Shown here: piece by piece, positions 55,319-63,671 of the stretch
How positions within the stretch are numbered: position 1 is the first letter of the stretch
Layout: every line of letters starts with the position of its first letter
Assembly (NCBI GenBank): GCA_024643405.1
Contig: JAHENA010000002.1
Coordinates: 45,156-109,155, forward strand
From: Flavobacteriales bacterium
Lineage (GTDB): Bacteria > Bacteroidota > Bacteroidia > Flavobacteriales > Flavobacteriaceae
Reading direction: 5' to 3'
Length of the DNA stretch: 64,000 nt
Position numbers and translations under genes: made by a program
Notes under the pieces: generated by a model
What the model saw: only the letters and a program-made list of their open reading frames with translations
Database searches by the model: none
What the model was told of the DNA's origin: nothing

Positions 55319-56299
55319 ATGAAATCATTAAACTTTATTTTTATTTTATTTCTCTCTCAAATTGTTTCTTCACAAGTTTATAAATCTTCTGAACCTTTAG
55401 CACATACATATTCCATCGTGGCACGAGATTCAATAACGGGTGATATTGGTGTAGCGGTACAGTCTCATTGGTTTAGTGTGGGGAGTGTTGTGACTTATGG
55501 AAAAGCCGGTGTTGGTGTTGTTGCAACACAATCGTTCGTTAACCCTAGTTATGGACCAAAAGGGTTAGCTTTAATGGAACAGGGATTGTCACCACAACAG
55601 GCATTAGATGCTTTATTATCTAATGATGCAGGTGAAATGTTTAGGCAGGTTGCTTTTTTAAATACAAAAGGAGACGTTGCGACACATACGGGTAGTTCTT
55701 GTATCGAAGCTGCAGGTCACAGACAAGGCAAAAACTTTTCGGTTCAAGCAAATATGATGCTCAATAATACTGTTTGGGACGCTATGGCCAATGCTTTTGA
55801 AACAACTAAAGGTGATTTAAGCGATAGAATGATTGCCGCATTAAAAGCTGCACAATTGGAAAAAGGAGATATTAGAGGAAGTCAATCAGCAGCTATTTTA
55901 ATAGTTAAAAATAAAGCTACTGAAAATTCTTGGGAGGATATAGTGATGGATTTAAGAGTTGAAGATAATGCTAATCCTGTGGCAGAATTGGAGCGCTTAA
56001 TAAAAGTGCAAAAGGCTTATGATTTTATGAATAAAGGAGATTTAGCAATGGAAGCAGGAGACTCTAAAATGGCAGAAAATTTATACTTAAGTGCACAAAA
56101 TTTGTTTCCAGATAATTTAGAAATGAAATATTGGTATGCTATCAATTTATTGAATAACAAGGAATTTGAAAAAGCACATCCCATATTGAAAGGAATTTTT
56201 AAAGAAGATATTAATTGGAAAACTTTAACATCGCGACTCATTAAAAATAAACTTTTAGTACTTTCAGAAGAAGAATTGGATACAGTTATGAAGTTATAA
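55319..56299 (+). CDS. DUF1028 protein with C-terminal TPR region
   Basis: The 326 residues begin with a signal peptide (about 1-18, ending SSQ). The DUF1028 domain (about 28-235) has HTYSIVARDSITGDIGVAVQ, AGVGVVATQSFVNPSYGP and HTGSSCIEAAGHRQG. DUF1028 is an Ntn-hydrolase-like fold; if so the nucleophile would be exposed after processing, which is unproven here. The tail (about 240-326) has TPR-like helices, YDFMNKGDLAMEAGDSKMAE and WYAINLLNNKEFEKAHPIL. The exported location and the fusion suggest an envelope or secreted hydrolase that binds a partner through the TPR part. Confidence 0.8.
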   Translation: MKSLNFIFILFLSQIVSSQVYKSSEPLAHTYSIVARDSITGDIGVAVQSHWFSVGSVVTYGKAGVGVVATQSFVNPSYGPKGLALMEQGLSPQQALDALLSNDAGEMFRQVAFLNTKGDVATHTGSSCIEAAGHRQGKNFSVQANMMLNNTVWDAMANAFETTKGDLSDRMIAALKAAQLEKGDIRGSQSAAILIVKNKATENSWEDIVMDLRVEDNANPVAELERLIKVQKAYDFMNKGDLAMEAGDSKMAENLYLSAQNLFPDNLEMKYWYAINLLNNKEFEKAHPILKGIFKEDINWKTLTSRLIKNKLLVLSEEELDTVMKL

Positions 56300-56305
56300 A
56301 TGTCA

Positions 56306-56872
56306 TTACTTGCCTTTGATTTTTTTTAAAATATGTTTGGCTCTTGCTTTGTATCCGGCACTTTGCCTTGTATAATCTTGCTCTAATATTTGAGTAAGTT
56401 CTTGATGAATCCATTTATTGTCTTTCCCAAAAAGATATAATGTGTTCATGCAATATGCTTTTACTGCTATTTTTTGATCTGTTATCATCCAATCAAAGCA
56501 AGTTTCAATAATGTATTGCTTGTGTTTTGGTAAAAGCATATTCTTTATTGGGTTGGGTTCTTTTGAATAGTTTGCTTTTGCTAAAAACTCGCACACTTTA
56601 GCAACGGGTCTAACCGCAGAATCAAAATGAACTTTATGCATATTTTGTGTAAATTCATCTAAATAGGGAATAATACAATAAAGATATTCAGTACAAACAT
56701 ATTCAAAAACCCAGGCTGCTTTGCAAGAAACTTTGTCATTTGTCATGAACAAAATAGCAATGAGTTGTGGCAATAAACTCAAATCATCTAAAATTATTTT
56801 GGCATATTTTAACCGGTTTACTCTTAAAGCGTTTACGTAGCTTAACTCTTTATGTAATTCGACTAAAGTCAT
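56306..56872 (-). CDS. HEAT-like helical protein of unknown function
   Basis: The 188-residue product is all-helical and looks like about four HEAT-type repeats (KVSCKAAWVFEYVC, RPVAKVCEFLAKANY, QKIAVKAYCMNTLYLF, AGYKARAKHILKKIKGK). Similar flavobacterial proteins are, from memory, labelled adenylosuccinate lyase in databases, but the lyase signature is absent and the true purB lies nearby at 53846-55189; the label probably reflects that vicinity. It is convergent with the DUF1028 gene with only 6 bases between them. Function unknown. Confidence 0.65.
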   Translation of the reverse strand: MTLVELHKELSYVNALRVNRLKYAKIILDDLSLLPQLIAILFMTNDKVSCKAAWVFEYVCTEYLYCIIPYLDEFTQNMHKVHFDSAVRPVAKVCEFLAKANYSKEPNPIKNMLLPKHKQYIIETCFDWMITDQKIAVKAYCMNTLYLFGKDNKWIHQELTQILEQDYTRQSAGYKARAKHILKKIKGK

Positions 56873-56911
56873 TAAATAATTTGTTAAATTAGATTTTTAA
56901 AATTACCTAAA

Positions 56912-57385
56912 ATGAAAACAATAAAAAAAGTCCTTATCGCTTTATTAGTATTATTTGTTATTGCTCAATTTTTTGGTCCTGAAAAAAATCAAGGGGAATT
57001 AACCTCAATTGACCCTTTTTTAGAAGAAACCAATCCGCCTGAAAAAGTTCAAATGATTTTAAAAGAAAGTTGCTATGATTGTCATAGTGATGTGACTCGT
57101 TATCCCTGGTATAATAATATAACGCCAGTAAATTATTGGTTGGCAGAACATATCAATGATGGAAAAAAGCACTTTAATGTGTCTAATTGGGTAGGGAATT
57201 CGACCAAACGAAAAGACAAAAAAATGGACGAAGTTATAGAAATGGTCGAAAAGAAATATATGCCAATAGAATCTTACTTATTTGTGCATACAGAAGCTAA
57301 GCTTTCCGATGACCAAATAAAAGCAGTTGCAGATTGGGCAAAGCAAGTTAGAATAAAATATAGTTTAGAACCAAAACCAGAATAA
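56912..57385 (+). CDS. Heme-binding domain protein, membrane-anchored
   Basis: The 157-residue product has an N-terminal membrane anchor (about 5-21) and one c-type heme motif, CYDCH (C54, C57, H58), in the context of ESCYDCHSDVTRYPWYNNITPV, which marks the Haem_bd family (PF14376). A later methionine in KYMPIESYLFVHTEAKLS could be the second axial ligand, by analogy. It should be a periplasmic monoheme protein, possibly in electron transfer or sensing. It is 37 bases upstream of the glycosyltransferase gene. Confidence 0.83.
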   Translation: MKTIKKVLIALLVLFVIAQFFGPEKNQGELTSIDPFLEETNPPEKVQMILKESCYDCHSDVTRYPWYNNITPVNYWLAEHINDGKKHFNVSNWVGNSTKRKDKKMDEVIEMVEKKYMPIESYLFVHTEAKLSDDQIKAVADWAKQVRIKYSLEPKPE

Positions 57386-57422
57386 TTCATTGATATTTTC
57401 AGTGTTTGATTAAAAATATTCT

Positions 57423-58664
57423 ATGACAAAACAAGTACTAATAATTGGCTTTGTTTGGCCAGAACCCAAAAGCTCAGCTGCGGGAAGCCGGATGATGCAG
57501 TTAATAGAAGCTTTTCAATCTTTTAATTACAAAATAACTTTTGCCAGTGCCTGTGCAAAACAGGATAATGCCTTTGATTTAAATCGTCTTGATATTCAGC
57601 AAGTATTTATTGAATTAAATAATCAAAGTTTTGATGCGTTTTTAAAAGAATTAAATCCAGAAATTGTGGTTTTTGATCGTTTCATGATTGAAGAACAATT
57701 TGGTTGGCGTGTATCAGAGTATTGCCCTGAGGCCTTAAAAATTTTAGATACAGAAGATTTGCACTGCTTGAGAAAAGGTAGAGAAATGGCTCTTAAAGAC
57801 GAAGCACTATTTGATAAGTCGTATTTGTTCAATGAGGTTTCAAAACGCGAAATAGCCAGTATTTACAGGTGTGATTTAAGTCTCATTATTTCTGAAGAAG
57901 AGATTGAAATATTAAAAAATCAGTTTAAAGTCAGTGAACACTTGTTGTATTATTTGCCTTTTTTAACGAATAGTATTTCAGCAGATACAAAAAGGAAATT
58001 GCCTAAAATTAAAGAGAGAGAACATTTCATTTCTGTTGGTAACTTTTTACATGCTCCGAATTATGACGCTTTATTGTTTTTAAAGCATGAGATATGGCCG
58101 TTAATTAGAAAAAAACTTCCGCAAGCAGAAATGCATATGTATGGTGCCTATGTTTCTGAAAAAATAAACCAACTTAATAACAAAAAAGAAGGTTTTATAA
58201 TAAAAGGATATGTAGATGATGTGAATCTAGTGATGAAAAATGCGAAAGTTTGTTTAGCACCTTTGCGCTTTGGTGCAGGATTAAAAGGGAAACTTATAGT
58301 TGCGATGCTAAATGGAACACCTTGCGTGATGACAACTATTGCCGCTGAAGGCATGTTTGGTGGTTTTGAAGCTAATGGTTTTGTAGCAGATGATCCTCAA
58401 AAATTTGCCGATAAGGCAATAGAACTTTATACTGATAAGATTTTCTGGAATGGAAAGCAGAAAAACGGATTTATTGTGATGAATGCTCGTTTTGATAAAC
58501 GTCTATTTATTTCAGATTTCATGTATAAAATGAATGCCATTCACACGAACATAAATGCCCATCGGTTAGATAATTTTACAGGTCAAATGCTGCAGCAGCA
58601 ATCCTTACAAAGCACCAAGTATATGAGTAAATGGATAGAATTAAAAAACTCAGGTAAATCCTAA
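57423..58664 (+). CDS. Glycosyltransferase, GT-B fold (family 4-like)
   Basis: The 413-residue product starts QVLIIGFVWPEPKSSAAGSR, the nucleotide-binding end of the N-terminal Rossmann domain in GT-B enzymes. The C-terminal half has HFISVGNFLHAPNYDALLFL, VKNAKVCLAPLRFGAGLKGKLIVAMLNGTPCVMT, in which the donor-binding glycine-rich loop and the late acidic region are visible. It probably transfers a sugar during surface polysaccharide or protein glycan synthesis. No other glycan genes are adjacent, so the acceptor is unknown. Confidence 0.82.
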   Translation: MTKQVLIIGFVWPEPKSSAAGSRMMQLIEAFQSFNYKITFASACAKQDNAFDLNRLDIQQVFIELNNQSFDAFLKELNPEIVVFDRFMIEEQFGWRVSEYCPEALKILDTEDLHCLRKGREMALKDEALFDKSYLFNEVSKREIASIYRCDLSLIISEEEIEILKNQFKVSEHLLYYLPFLTNSISADTKRKLPKIKEREHFISVGNFLHAPNYDALLFLKHEIWPLIRKKLPQAEMHMYGAYVSEKINQLNNKKEGFIIKGYVDDVNLVMKNAKVCLAPLRFGAGLKGKLIVAMLNGTPCVMTTIAAEGMFGGFEANGFVADDPQKFADKAIELYTDKIFWNGKQKNGFIVMNARFDKRLFISDFMYKMNAIHTNINAHRLDNFTGQMLQQQSLQSTKYMSKWIELKNSGKS

Positions 58665-58723
58665 AATTCATTAAATGTAAATATCATAAAATGCCACTTA
58701 TACATAACATAATATAAACACGT

Positions 58724-60289
58724 ATGATAAAATCAAAACAGTCATTCTTTATTGCTCTTTTTCTAATTATTTCTAACATGACTATGTTTGCTCAACTTAC
58801 AAATGAGCAAGTCGATACTTTAGTTAGTAATGCCATGGAAACTTTTAAAGTGGCAGGATCAGCGGTGGCGATTGTCAAGGATGGTAAAATAATTTATCAA
58901 AAGGGTTTTGGAGTTACTTCTAAAGCGACAAACCAACCTGTTAATGAACACACCAATTTTGCGATTGCATCGAATAGCAAAGCCTTTACAACGGCAGCTT
59001 TAGCCTTATTAGTGGAAGAAGGAAAAATCAATTGGACCGATAAAGTTATTACGCATATCCCTGAATTTACTATGTATAATCCCTATGTTCAGCAAAATTT
59101 TAATATTCAGGATTTGTTAACACATCGCAGTGGTCTTGGTCTTGGTATGGGAGATTTAATGTTTTTTCCAGACGGATCAGATTTTACTATTGATGATTTG
59201 TTGTCCAGTTTTCAGCATTTTCAACCTGTTTCTGCCTTTAGAACAAAATGGGATTATGACAACTTACTGTATTTAGTGGCGGGTGAACTAATAGCCAGAA
59301 AAACAGGTACGACCTGGGAAGAATTTATAAAAACCAGAATTTTTGAACCTTTGGGAATGGATAATTCGTTCCCTGCTTTAAATTATATGACTGAGAAAAG
59401 TAATTTGGCGTCACCTCATTCAACAACTGGTGGAAATTTTAAAGTTTTACCTGATTATCAGGAAATGATTAATGGCGCAGCAGGAGGTATTTATGCAAAT
59501 GTGAACGATTTGTGCCAATGGATGTTAATGCAATTAAATAAGGGTAAATATGGGGATAATTTAGATAAAAATTTCTTTAAGGAATCTACACAACAAGAAA
59601 TTTGGAAAATACATACCACTACCAATGTTAATAGAAACCCAAGGTACAATTCGCATTTTGCGGGTTACGGTTTAGGATGGGATTTAACAGATAAAAAAGG
59701 GAATATGGTGGTGTCACATACTGGTGGTTTACCAGGCATGTTAAGTAAAACCTTGTTAATTCCGGATTTAAACCTTGGAATAGTAGTTTTAACAAATACT
59801 GAGCCTGGAGGAGCAGGATTATTTTACGCCGTCTCATCTACTATTGAAGATAGTTATTTAGGATTAGATGATTTTCAATGGACTGATAAATTAAGCACAT
59901 ATTTAAAATCAAGAGAAGATAAAGGGGATGAAGTAACTAAAAAGGTGTGGGAGACTGTTGAAGCTAATAAAAAGATGATGGTAGATGAAACCAAGTTTAT
60001 AGGAATTTATAGAGATAACTGGTTTGGGGTTATGGAAGTTTTTAAAAAAGGAAATCAACTTTGGATGAAATCACATCGTTCTCCTAAACTAAATGGTCCC
60101 ATGTATTTTTATAATGCCAATACGTTTGCTGTTAAATGGGAATATCAAGATATGAATTGTGAGGCATTTGCAATGTTTTCTTTAGATGAAAATGGAAAAG
60201 GGCAAAGTATTAAAATGAAAGGTATTTCTCCAAACATTGATTTTAGTTTTGATTTTCATGATTTGGATTTACAAAGAGTAGAGGATTAA
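58724..60289 (+). CDS. Exported serine hydrolase, class C beta-lactamase fold
   Basis: The 521 residues have a signal peptide (about 1-23, ending MFAQ) and a beta-lactamase/penicillin-binding-like domain: SxxK as SNSK with S83 and K86, YxN as YDN at 178-180, and the HTG triad VVSHTGGLPG near 331-340. About 130 residues follow with a DUF3471-like beta domain (WFGVMEVFKKGNQLWMKSHRSP). Such proteins are usually esterases or D-aminopeptidases rather than antibiotic-resistance enzymes. It is transcribed alone. Confidence 0.87.
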   Translation: MIKSKQSFFIALFLIISNMTMFAQLTNEQVDTLVSNAMETFKVAGSAVAIVKDGKIIYQKGFGVTSKATNQPVNEHTNFAIASNSKAFTTAALALLVEEGKINWTDKVITHIPEFTMYNPYVQQNFNIQDLLTHRSGLGLGMGDLMFFPDGSDFTIDDLLSSFQHFQPVSAFRTKWDYDNLLYLVAGELIARKTGTTWEEFIKTRIFEPLGMDNSFPALNYMTEKSNLASPHSTTGGNFKVLPDYQEMINGAAGGIYANVNDLCQWMLMQLNKGKYGDNLDKNFFKESTQQEIWKIHTTTNVNRNPRYNSHFAGYGLGWDLTDKKGNMVVSHTGGLPGMLSKTLLIPDLNLGIVVLTNTEPGGAGLFYAVSSTIEDSYLGLDDFQWTDKLSTYLKSREDKGDEVTKKVWETVEANKKMMVDETKFIGIYRDNWFGVMEVFKKGNQLWMKSHRSPKLNGPMYFYNANTFAVKWEYQDMNCEAFAMFSLDENGKGQSIKMKGISPNIDFSFDFHDLDLQRVED

Positions 60290-60337
60290 AATCTTTTATA
60301 AAATTCTAAAAAATATAGTATTGTAAGGTTAAATGCA

Positions 60338-60784
60338 TTAAGCTTCTACTTCACTTTTCTTTATTTTTCGATAAGTATAAGTATTGAAAATATTCCGTTT
60401 TGCGAAACGTGATAGTTTATCAGATTGACAAAATTTAATAAACAAAGCTTTGTTAACACCAAAAAATTCATAGATGTTACCGTCTAAAAAAGTAACTTCT
60501 AAAACTAAACCCTTGTGATGCCAGTCAATAATAGGGCTATTAATGGTTTCGTTATATGCTTCTAAATTAATAGCTTTAGTTTCTGGAGCAATGCTCACTA
60601 AAAAATGATAACCGTCAATTATTTGTCTACTTTTTAACTCTGCTTCAACGGCTAATGAATCTCCAACTTGAAATTTGTCTGGATGCCATGCTTTCACCAA
60701 ATCTCTATAGGTAGATTTCAGTGTTTTTAAACTCATGTCTTGTTCAATACCAAACAATTTTTTGTATTCATTAATACGTTTCAT
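60338..60784 (-). CDS. J-domain protein fused to a KTSC domain
   Basis: The 148 residues contain two small domains. The first, about 1-70, is a J domain with helix II KTLKSTYRDLVKAWHPDKF and the HPD motif at 34-36, which stimulates DnaK-type ATPases. The second, about 85-145, is KTSC-like, with VLEVTFLDGNIYEFFGVNKALFIKFC and SKLSRFAKRNIFNTYTYRKI; KTSC is a small domain of unknown function often attached to nucleic-acid-related proteins. The fusion suggests a targeting factor that brings DnaK to a KTSC ligand. No partner gene lies beside it. Confidence 0.8.
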   Translation of the reverse strand: MKRINEYKKLFGIEQDMSLKTLKSTYRDLVKAWHPDKFQVGDSLAVEAELKSRQIIDGYHFLVSIAPETKAINLEAYNETINSPIIDWHHKGLVLEVTFLDGNIYEFFGVNKALFIKFCQSDKLSRFAKRNIFNTYTYRKIKKSEVEA

Positions 60785-60919
60785 AACGATTTTTTTGAAA
60801 TAAGGCGCGAAGATATACTTTTATAAAAAACTAGCGCACAATTAAATCAATAAATGCAATTAACTAAATGGATAATGGAGTTGAATTATTGAAAAGAATG
60901 GCTTTAGTCTGGTTGCAGG

Positions 60920-62797
60920 TTAAAATTTCATATTTGCAATAGTGCGATCTTTAATGCTATTTACAAAATACATTTTCATGACACCTTTATTTTTTACTTC
61001 AATTTCACCTCTGTATTTGCATTTAAAGGAATCTTTAATTAAAAGATAGGTGTTTTCCGTGATATTAATTTTCCCTTCTTTTGACGCGGCCTCCATTCTG
61101 GAAGCGACATTGACTGTATCTCCCCAAATATCATAGGCGAATTTTTTAGTACCTACAACTCCGGCAACTACAGGTCCGGTATTGATGCCTATTCTCACAT
61201 CAAAATGAACAATTTCAGATTTATTACTTAGTTTAGTATCTTCAATAAATTGAAGCATTTCAAAGGCAGCTAAAGTCATTTTTATGGCGTGGTCTTTTGT
61301 TGGAAAGGGTAACCCACCAGCACACATAAAGGAGTCACCAACAATTTTTATTTTTTCTAGTTCATATTTTTCAATAATTTCATCAAAACGAGAAAAATAA
61401 AAGTGAATACTTTTTACAAGTTTTTCTGGCGCTAGACTTTCTGAATATTTAGTAAAATCTTTAAAATCGGTAAATAAAACGGTCACGGATTCAAAACGTT
61501 TTGCCTCTACTTTACCACTTGTTTTTAATTCTTGTGCCGTTTCTTCAGGCAGTATATTTAGTAAAAGCTCATCTGATCTATTTTTTTCTTTTTCTATAAT
61601 TAATTTTGTTCTGTTTATAAAATTGTTGCGTCTATAAAGGCCAAAGGCTAACAACCCTATTAAAAACAAGGCAATTGCAGTAGCGATCATTACTACTTTT
61701 TGGTTCTTTTTTTGCTGATTTAAAAGGTTTACTTCAGTCTGCTTTTTAGAGATTTCAAAATCAGTTCGTAAATCGGCTATTTGTTGAACATTTTGTAAGT
61801 TGGCTATACTGTCCTTATAAACCTGATATTTTTTAAAATAAGTGAGTGATTCCTTAAAGCGTCCTGACTTTTCAAATAATCTTGATATTTGAAGGTTGGC
61901 TTGGCTAATTTGTTCTTTTAACCCATATTTAGTGGCTAAATCAAGACTTCTTTTGGAATAGTTAAAAGCAGATTTCCATTCATTTTTATTTAAGTAGATG
62001 TCAGACATGTAAGTTAGGTATTCTGAAATAGCAGCATATAATTCGTGTTTTTCCAAAATGACAATCGCTTCATTGATGTTAGCTTCTGCTAAATCATCTT
62101 TGCCTTGTTCAGCATAAATGATTCCCATATTGCCCAAAACATAAGCTTCTCCAATTTCTCCTGCTTCTGCATCACTAGGTTTTATTTTACGAAAAATGAG
62201 GCCGGCCTCCATAAAATGTTCTATGGCTAAATCATATTCTTTATTTGATAAATATTCATCCCCAAGATTAAATAACCCATTGGCAAAATTCAAGGTGTCA
62301 TGTTCTTTCCTTAATATTTCAATTCCATTTTCATAATAAGAAACTGCATTTTTATGATTTTTCATTTCAGAATACACATCTGCAATGGTAATATTTACGA
62401 TACCTATATCTCTATTCTTTTTACTATTTGTAGCAATACGTGCGGCTTCAAAAAAACTTTCTAAGGCCAGTGTATAATCACCTTTAAGTCTCAGGGCATG
62501 TCCTTTTTGTAGAAACGCCGAAAATAAATATTGATTGGAATCTAATAATTTTGCTTTTTCAATAAGTTCAGAACTGTATTGAAGTCTTTTTTGTGGCATT
62601 GAGTGATTCAACGAAAGTTCCCTTAAAATTTTTAATTCATCTTTTTTGTCATAGCCACCCATTCTATAAACGGATTCTAAGCTATCTGAAACTGATATAT
62701 TTTGGGAAAAGGAAGTATTGTAAGCAAGAGAAAAAAAGCCTATTAATAAATAGGCTTTAAAAGAAAATGGATATCCAAATAATAATTTAAATGTCAT
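60920..62797 (-). CDS. TPR-containing class III adenylate cyclase, membrane-bound
   Basis: The 625 residues begin with a signal-like helix, then about eight TPR repeats in the periplasm (about 60-330), a membrane helix near 369-388 and a cytoplasmic cyclase domain (about 435-615). Metal aspartates D444 (LFTDFKDF) and D488 (KIVGDSF) are present, as are the transition-state pair N563 and R567 in TVNVASRM. K484 and D556 are the residues that select ATP over GTP, so cAMP is the expected product. The TPR part probably senses a periplasmic partner; the secreted protein encoded 24 bases upstream is a candidate. Confidence 0.9.
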   Translation of the reverse strand: MTFKLLFGYPFSFKAYLLIGFFSLAYNTSFSQNISVSDSLESVYRMGGYDKKDELKILRELSLNHSMPQKRLQYSSELIEKAKLLDSNQYLFSAFLQKGHALRLKGDYTLALESFFEAARIATNSKKNRDIGIVNITIADVYSEMKNHKNAVSYYENGIEILRKEHDTLNFANGLFNLGDEYLSNKEYDLAIEHFMEAGLIFRKIKPSDAEAGEIGEAYVLGNMGIIYAEQGKDDLAEANINEAIVILEKHELYAAISEYLTYMSDIYLNKNEWKSAFNYSKRSLDLATKYGLKEQISQANLQISRLFEKSGRFKESLTYFKKYQVYKDSIANLQNVQQIADLRTDFEISKKQTEVNLLNQQKKNQKVVMIATAIALFLIGLLAFGLYRRNNFINRTKLIIEKEKNRSDELLLNILPEETAQELKTSGKVEAKRFESVTVLFTDFKDFTKYSESLAPEKLVKSIHFYFSRFDEIIEKYELEKIKIVGDSFMCAGGLPFPTKDHAIKMTLAAFEMLQFIEDTKLSNKSEIVHFDVRIGINTGPVVAGVVGTKKFAYDIWGDTVNVASRMEAASKEGKINITENTYLLIKDSFKCKYRGEIEVKNKGVMKMYFVNSIKDRTIANMKF

Positions 62798-62821
62798 TAT
62801 TAATTAAACAATAATTTAGAA

Positions 62822-63319
62822 TTAAGGTTTGACAGCAATTTTAGGATCTATTTGATAAGTTCCGCCTTTTTGATTACCATTATTAAAAATTTTAAATTTT
62901 ATAGCGTATTTTTCAGTTTTTCCATTAGTTCCGGCGAGTACTTGGGCTTCTACTTCTTCTGGTGAACCTCCGTTCCCATTTAAAACATTTTGATCAAATA
63001 CATTGTCACCTCCATGATAATTAATTGAGGAGACATTAACAGTATCACTATCGGGATTATTGGAAGATTGGCCTCTCCAAACAATCATGTCGCCGGCATT
63101 GACAACTGTTGTAAAATCTTGAAGATTGCCACTCGATGTAATGACTTGACCGTCAGGTGATTCAGAAGTAAAGTAACACACTTCTAACTCATTTTGACTG
63201 TTAATTTGTTCTGTATCAACATGTAAAGTAATGTAATGTGTTTGTTGAGAAAATGAAGTTGTAATTACAAAAAATAGTAATAGAACAATAACTAGAGATA
63301 AGCGATTTGTTGTTTTCAT
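62822..63319 (-). CDS. Unrecognised secreted protein upstream of the cyclase gene
   Basis: The 165 residues have a signal peptide (about 1-25, ending TSFSQQ). The mature part looks beta-rich, with many D and N residues (GQVITSSGNLQDFTTVVNAGDMIVWRG; YAIKFKIFNNG; GTYQIDPKIAV). The opening THYITLHVDTEQI and the AGDMIVWRG segment are faintly like a cupredoxin fold, but no copper ligands are visible. The gene is 24 bases upstream of the TPR cyclase on the same strand, so the product may be the periplasmic ligand or regulator of that cyclase. I cannot name a family. Confidence 0.6.
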   Translation of the reverse strand: MKTTNRLSLVIVLLLFFVITTSFSQQTHYITLHVDTEQINSQNELEVCYFTSESPDGQVITSSGNLQDFTTVVNAGDMIVWRGQSSNNPDSDTVNVSSINYHGGDNVFDQNVLNGNGGSPEEVEAQVLAGTNGKTEKYAIKFKIFNNGNQKGGTYQIDPKIAVKP

Positions 63320-63671
63320 TAATATAAAATTAGTTGGTTAGATAATTAATTAGCGATATCTGTAAAACATAGAATATCATTCGCTCAAAAGCAGTATAGT
63401 TGAAGGTGAAATTTGGAGGGTTTGTTTAATAGCAAAAAATAAATATAGTAAATATTAACTTACAAAAAAACTATTTCCTTTATAAGGCTCATAAAAGTTG
63501 TAAATATTTTATTCAAAATTTTAGCAATTATTATATACTAAATTGAAGACTAGAGATAATAAGAAAGCATCTGCATTACAGTTTATTGTTAAATTTTGAT
63601 AATGAAAATAGTCAATAAATCCGTTTTACTACATGACTTTTTCATAGTTTTGCGGCTTTAAAAAAAATACT
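63320..63671. other. Divergent intergenic region before the ABC-F gene
   Basis: These 352 bases are A/T-rich and hold no gene that I can support. They contain the ABC-F promoter region, with TAGTTTTG at 63645-63652 on the plus strand, 20 bases before that start codon. No clear -33 element was seen. The minus-strand promoter of the secreted protein gene should also be here, but I could not place it. Confidence 0.5.

Noticed and set aside
58724..60289. Reading the class C beta-lactamase-fold protein as an antibiotic-resistance enzyme
   Set aside because: The SxxK, YxN and HTG motifs are shared by esterases and peptidases; the C-terminal extra domain and the single-gene setting do not support a resistance role.
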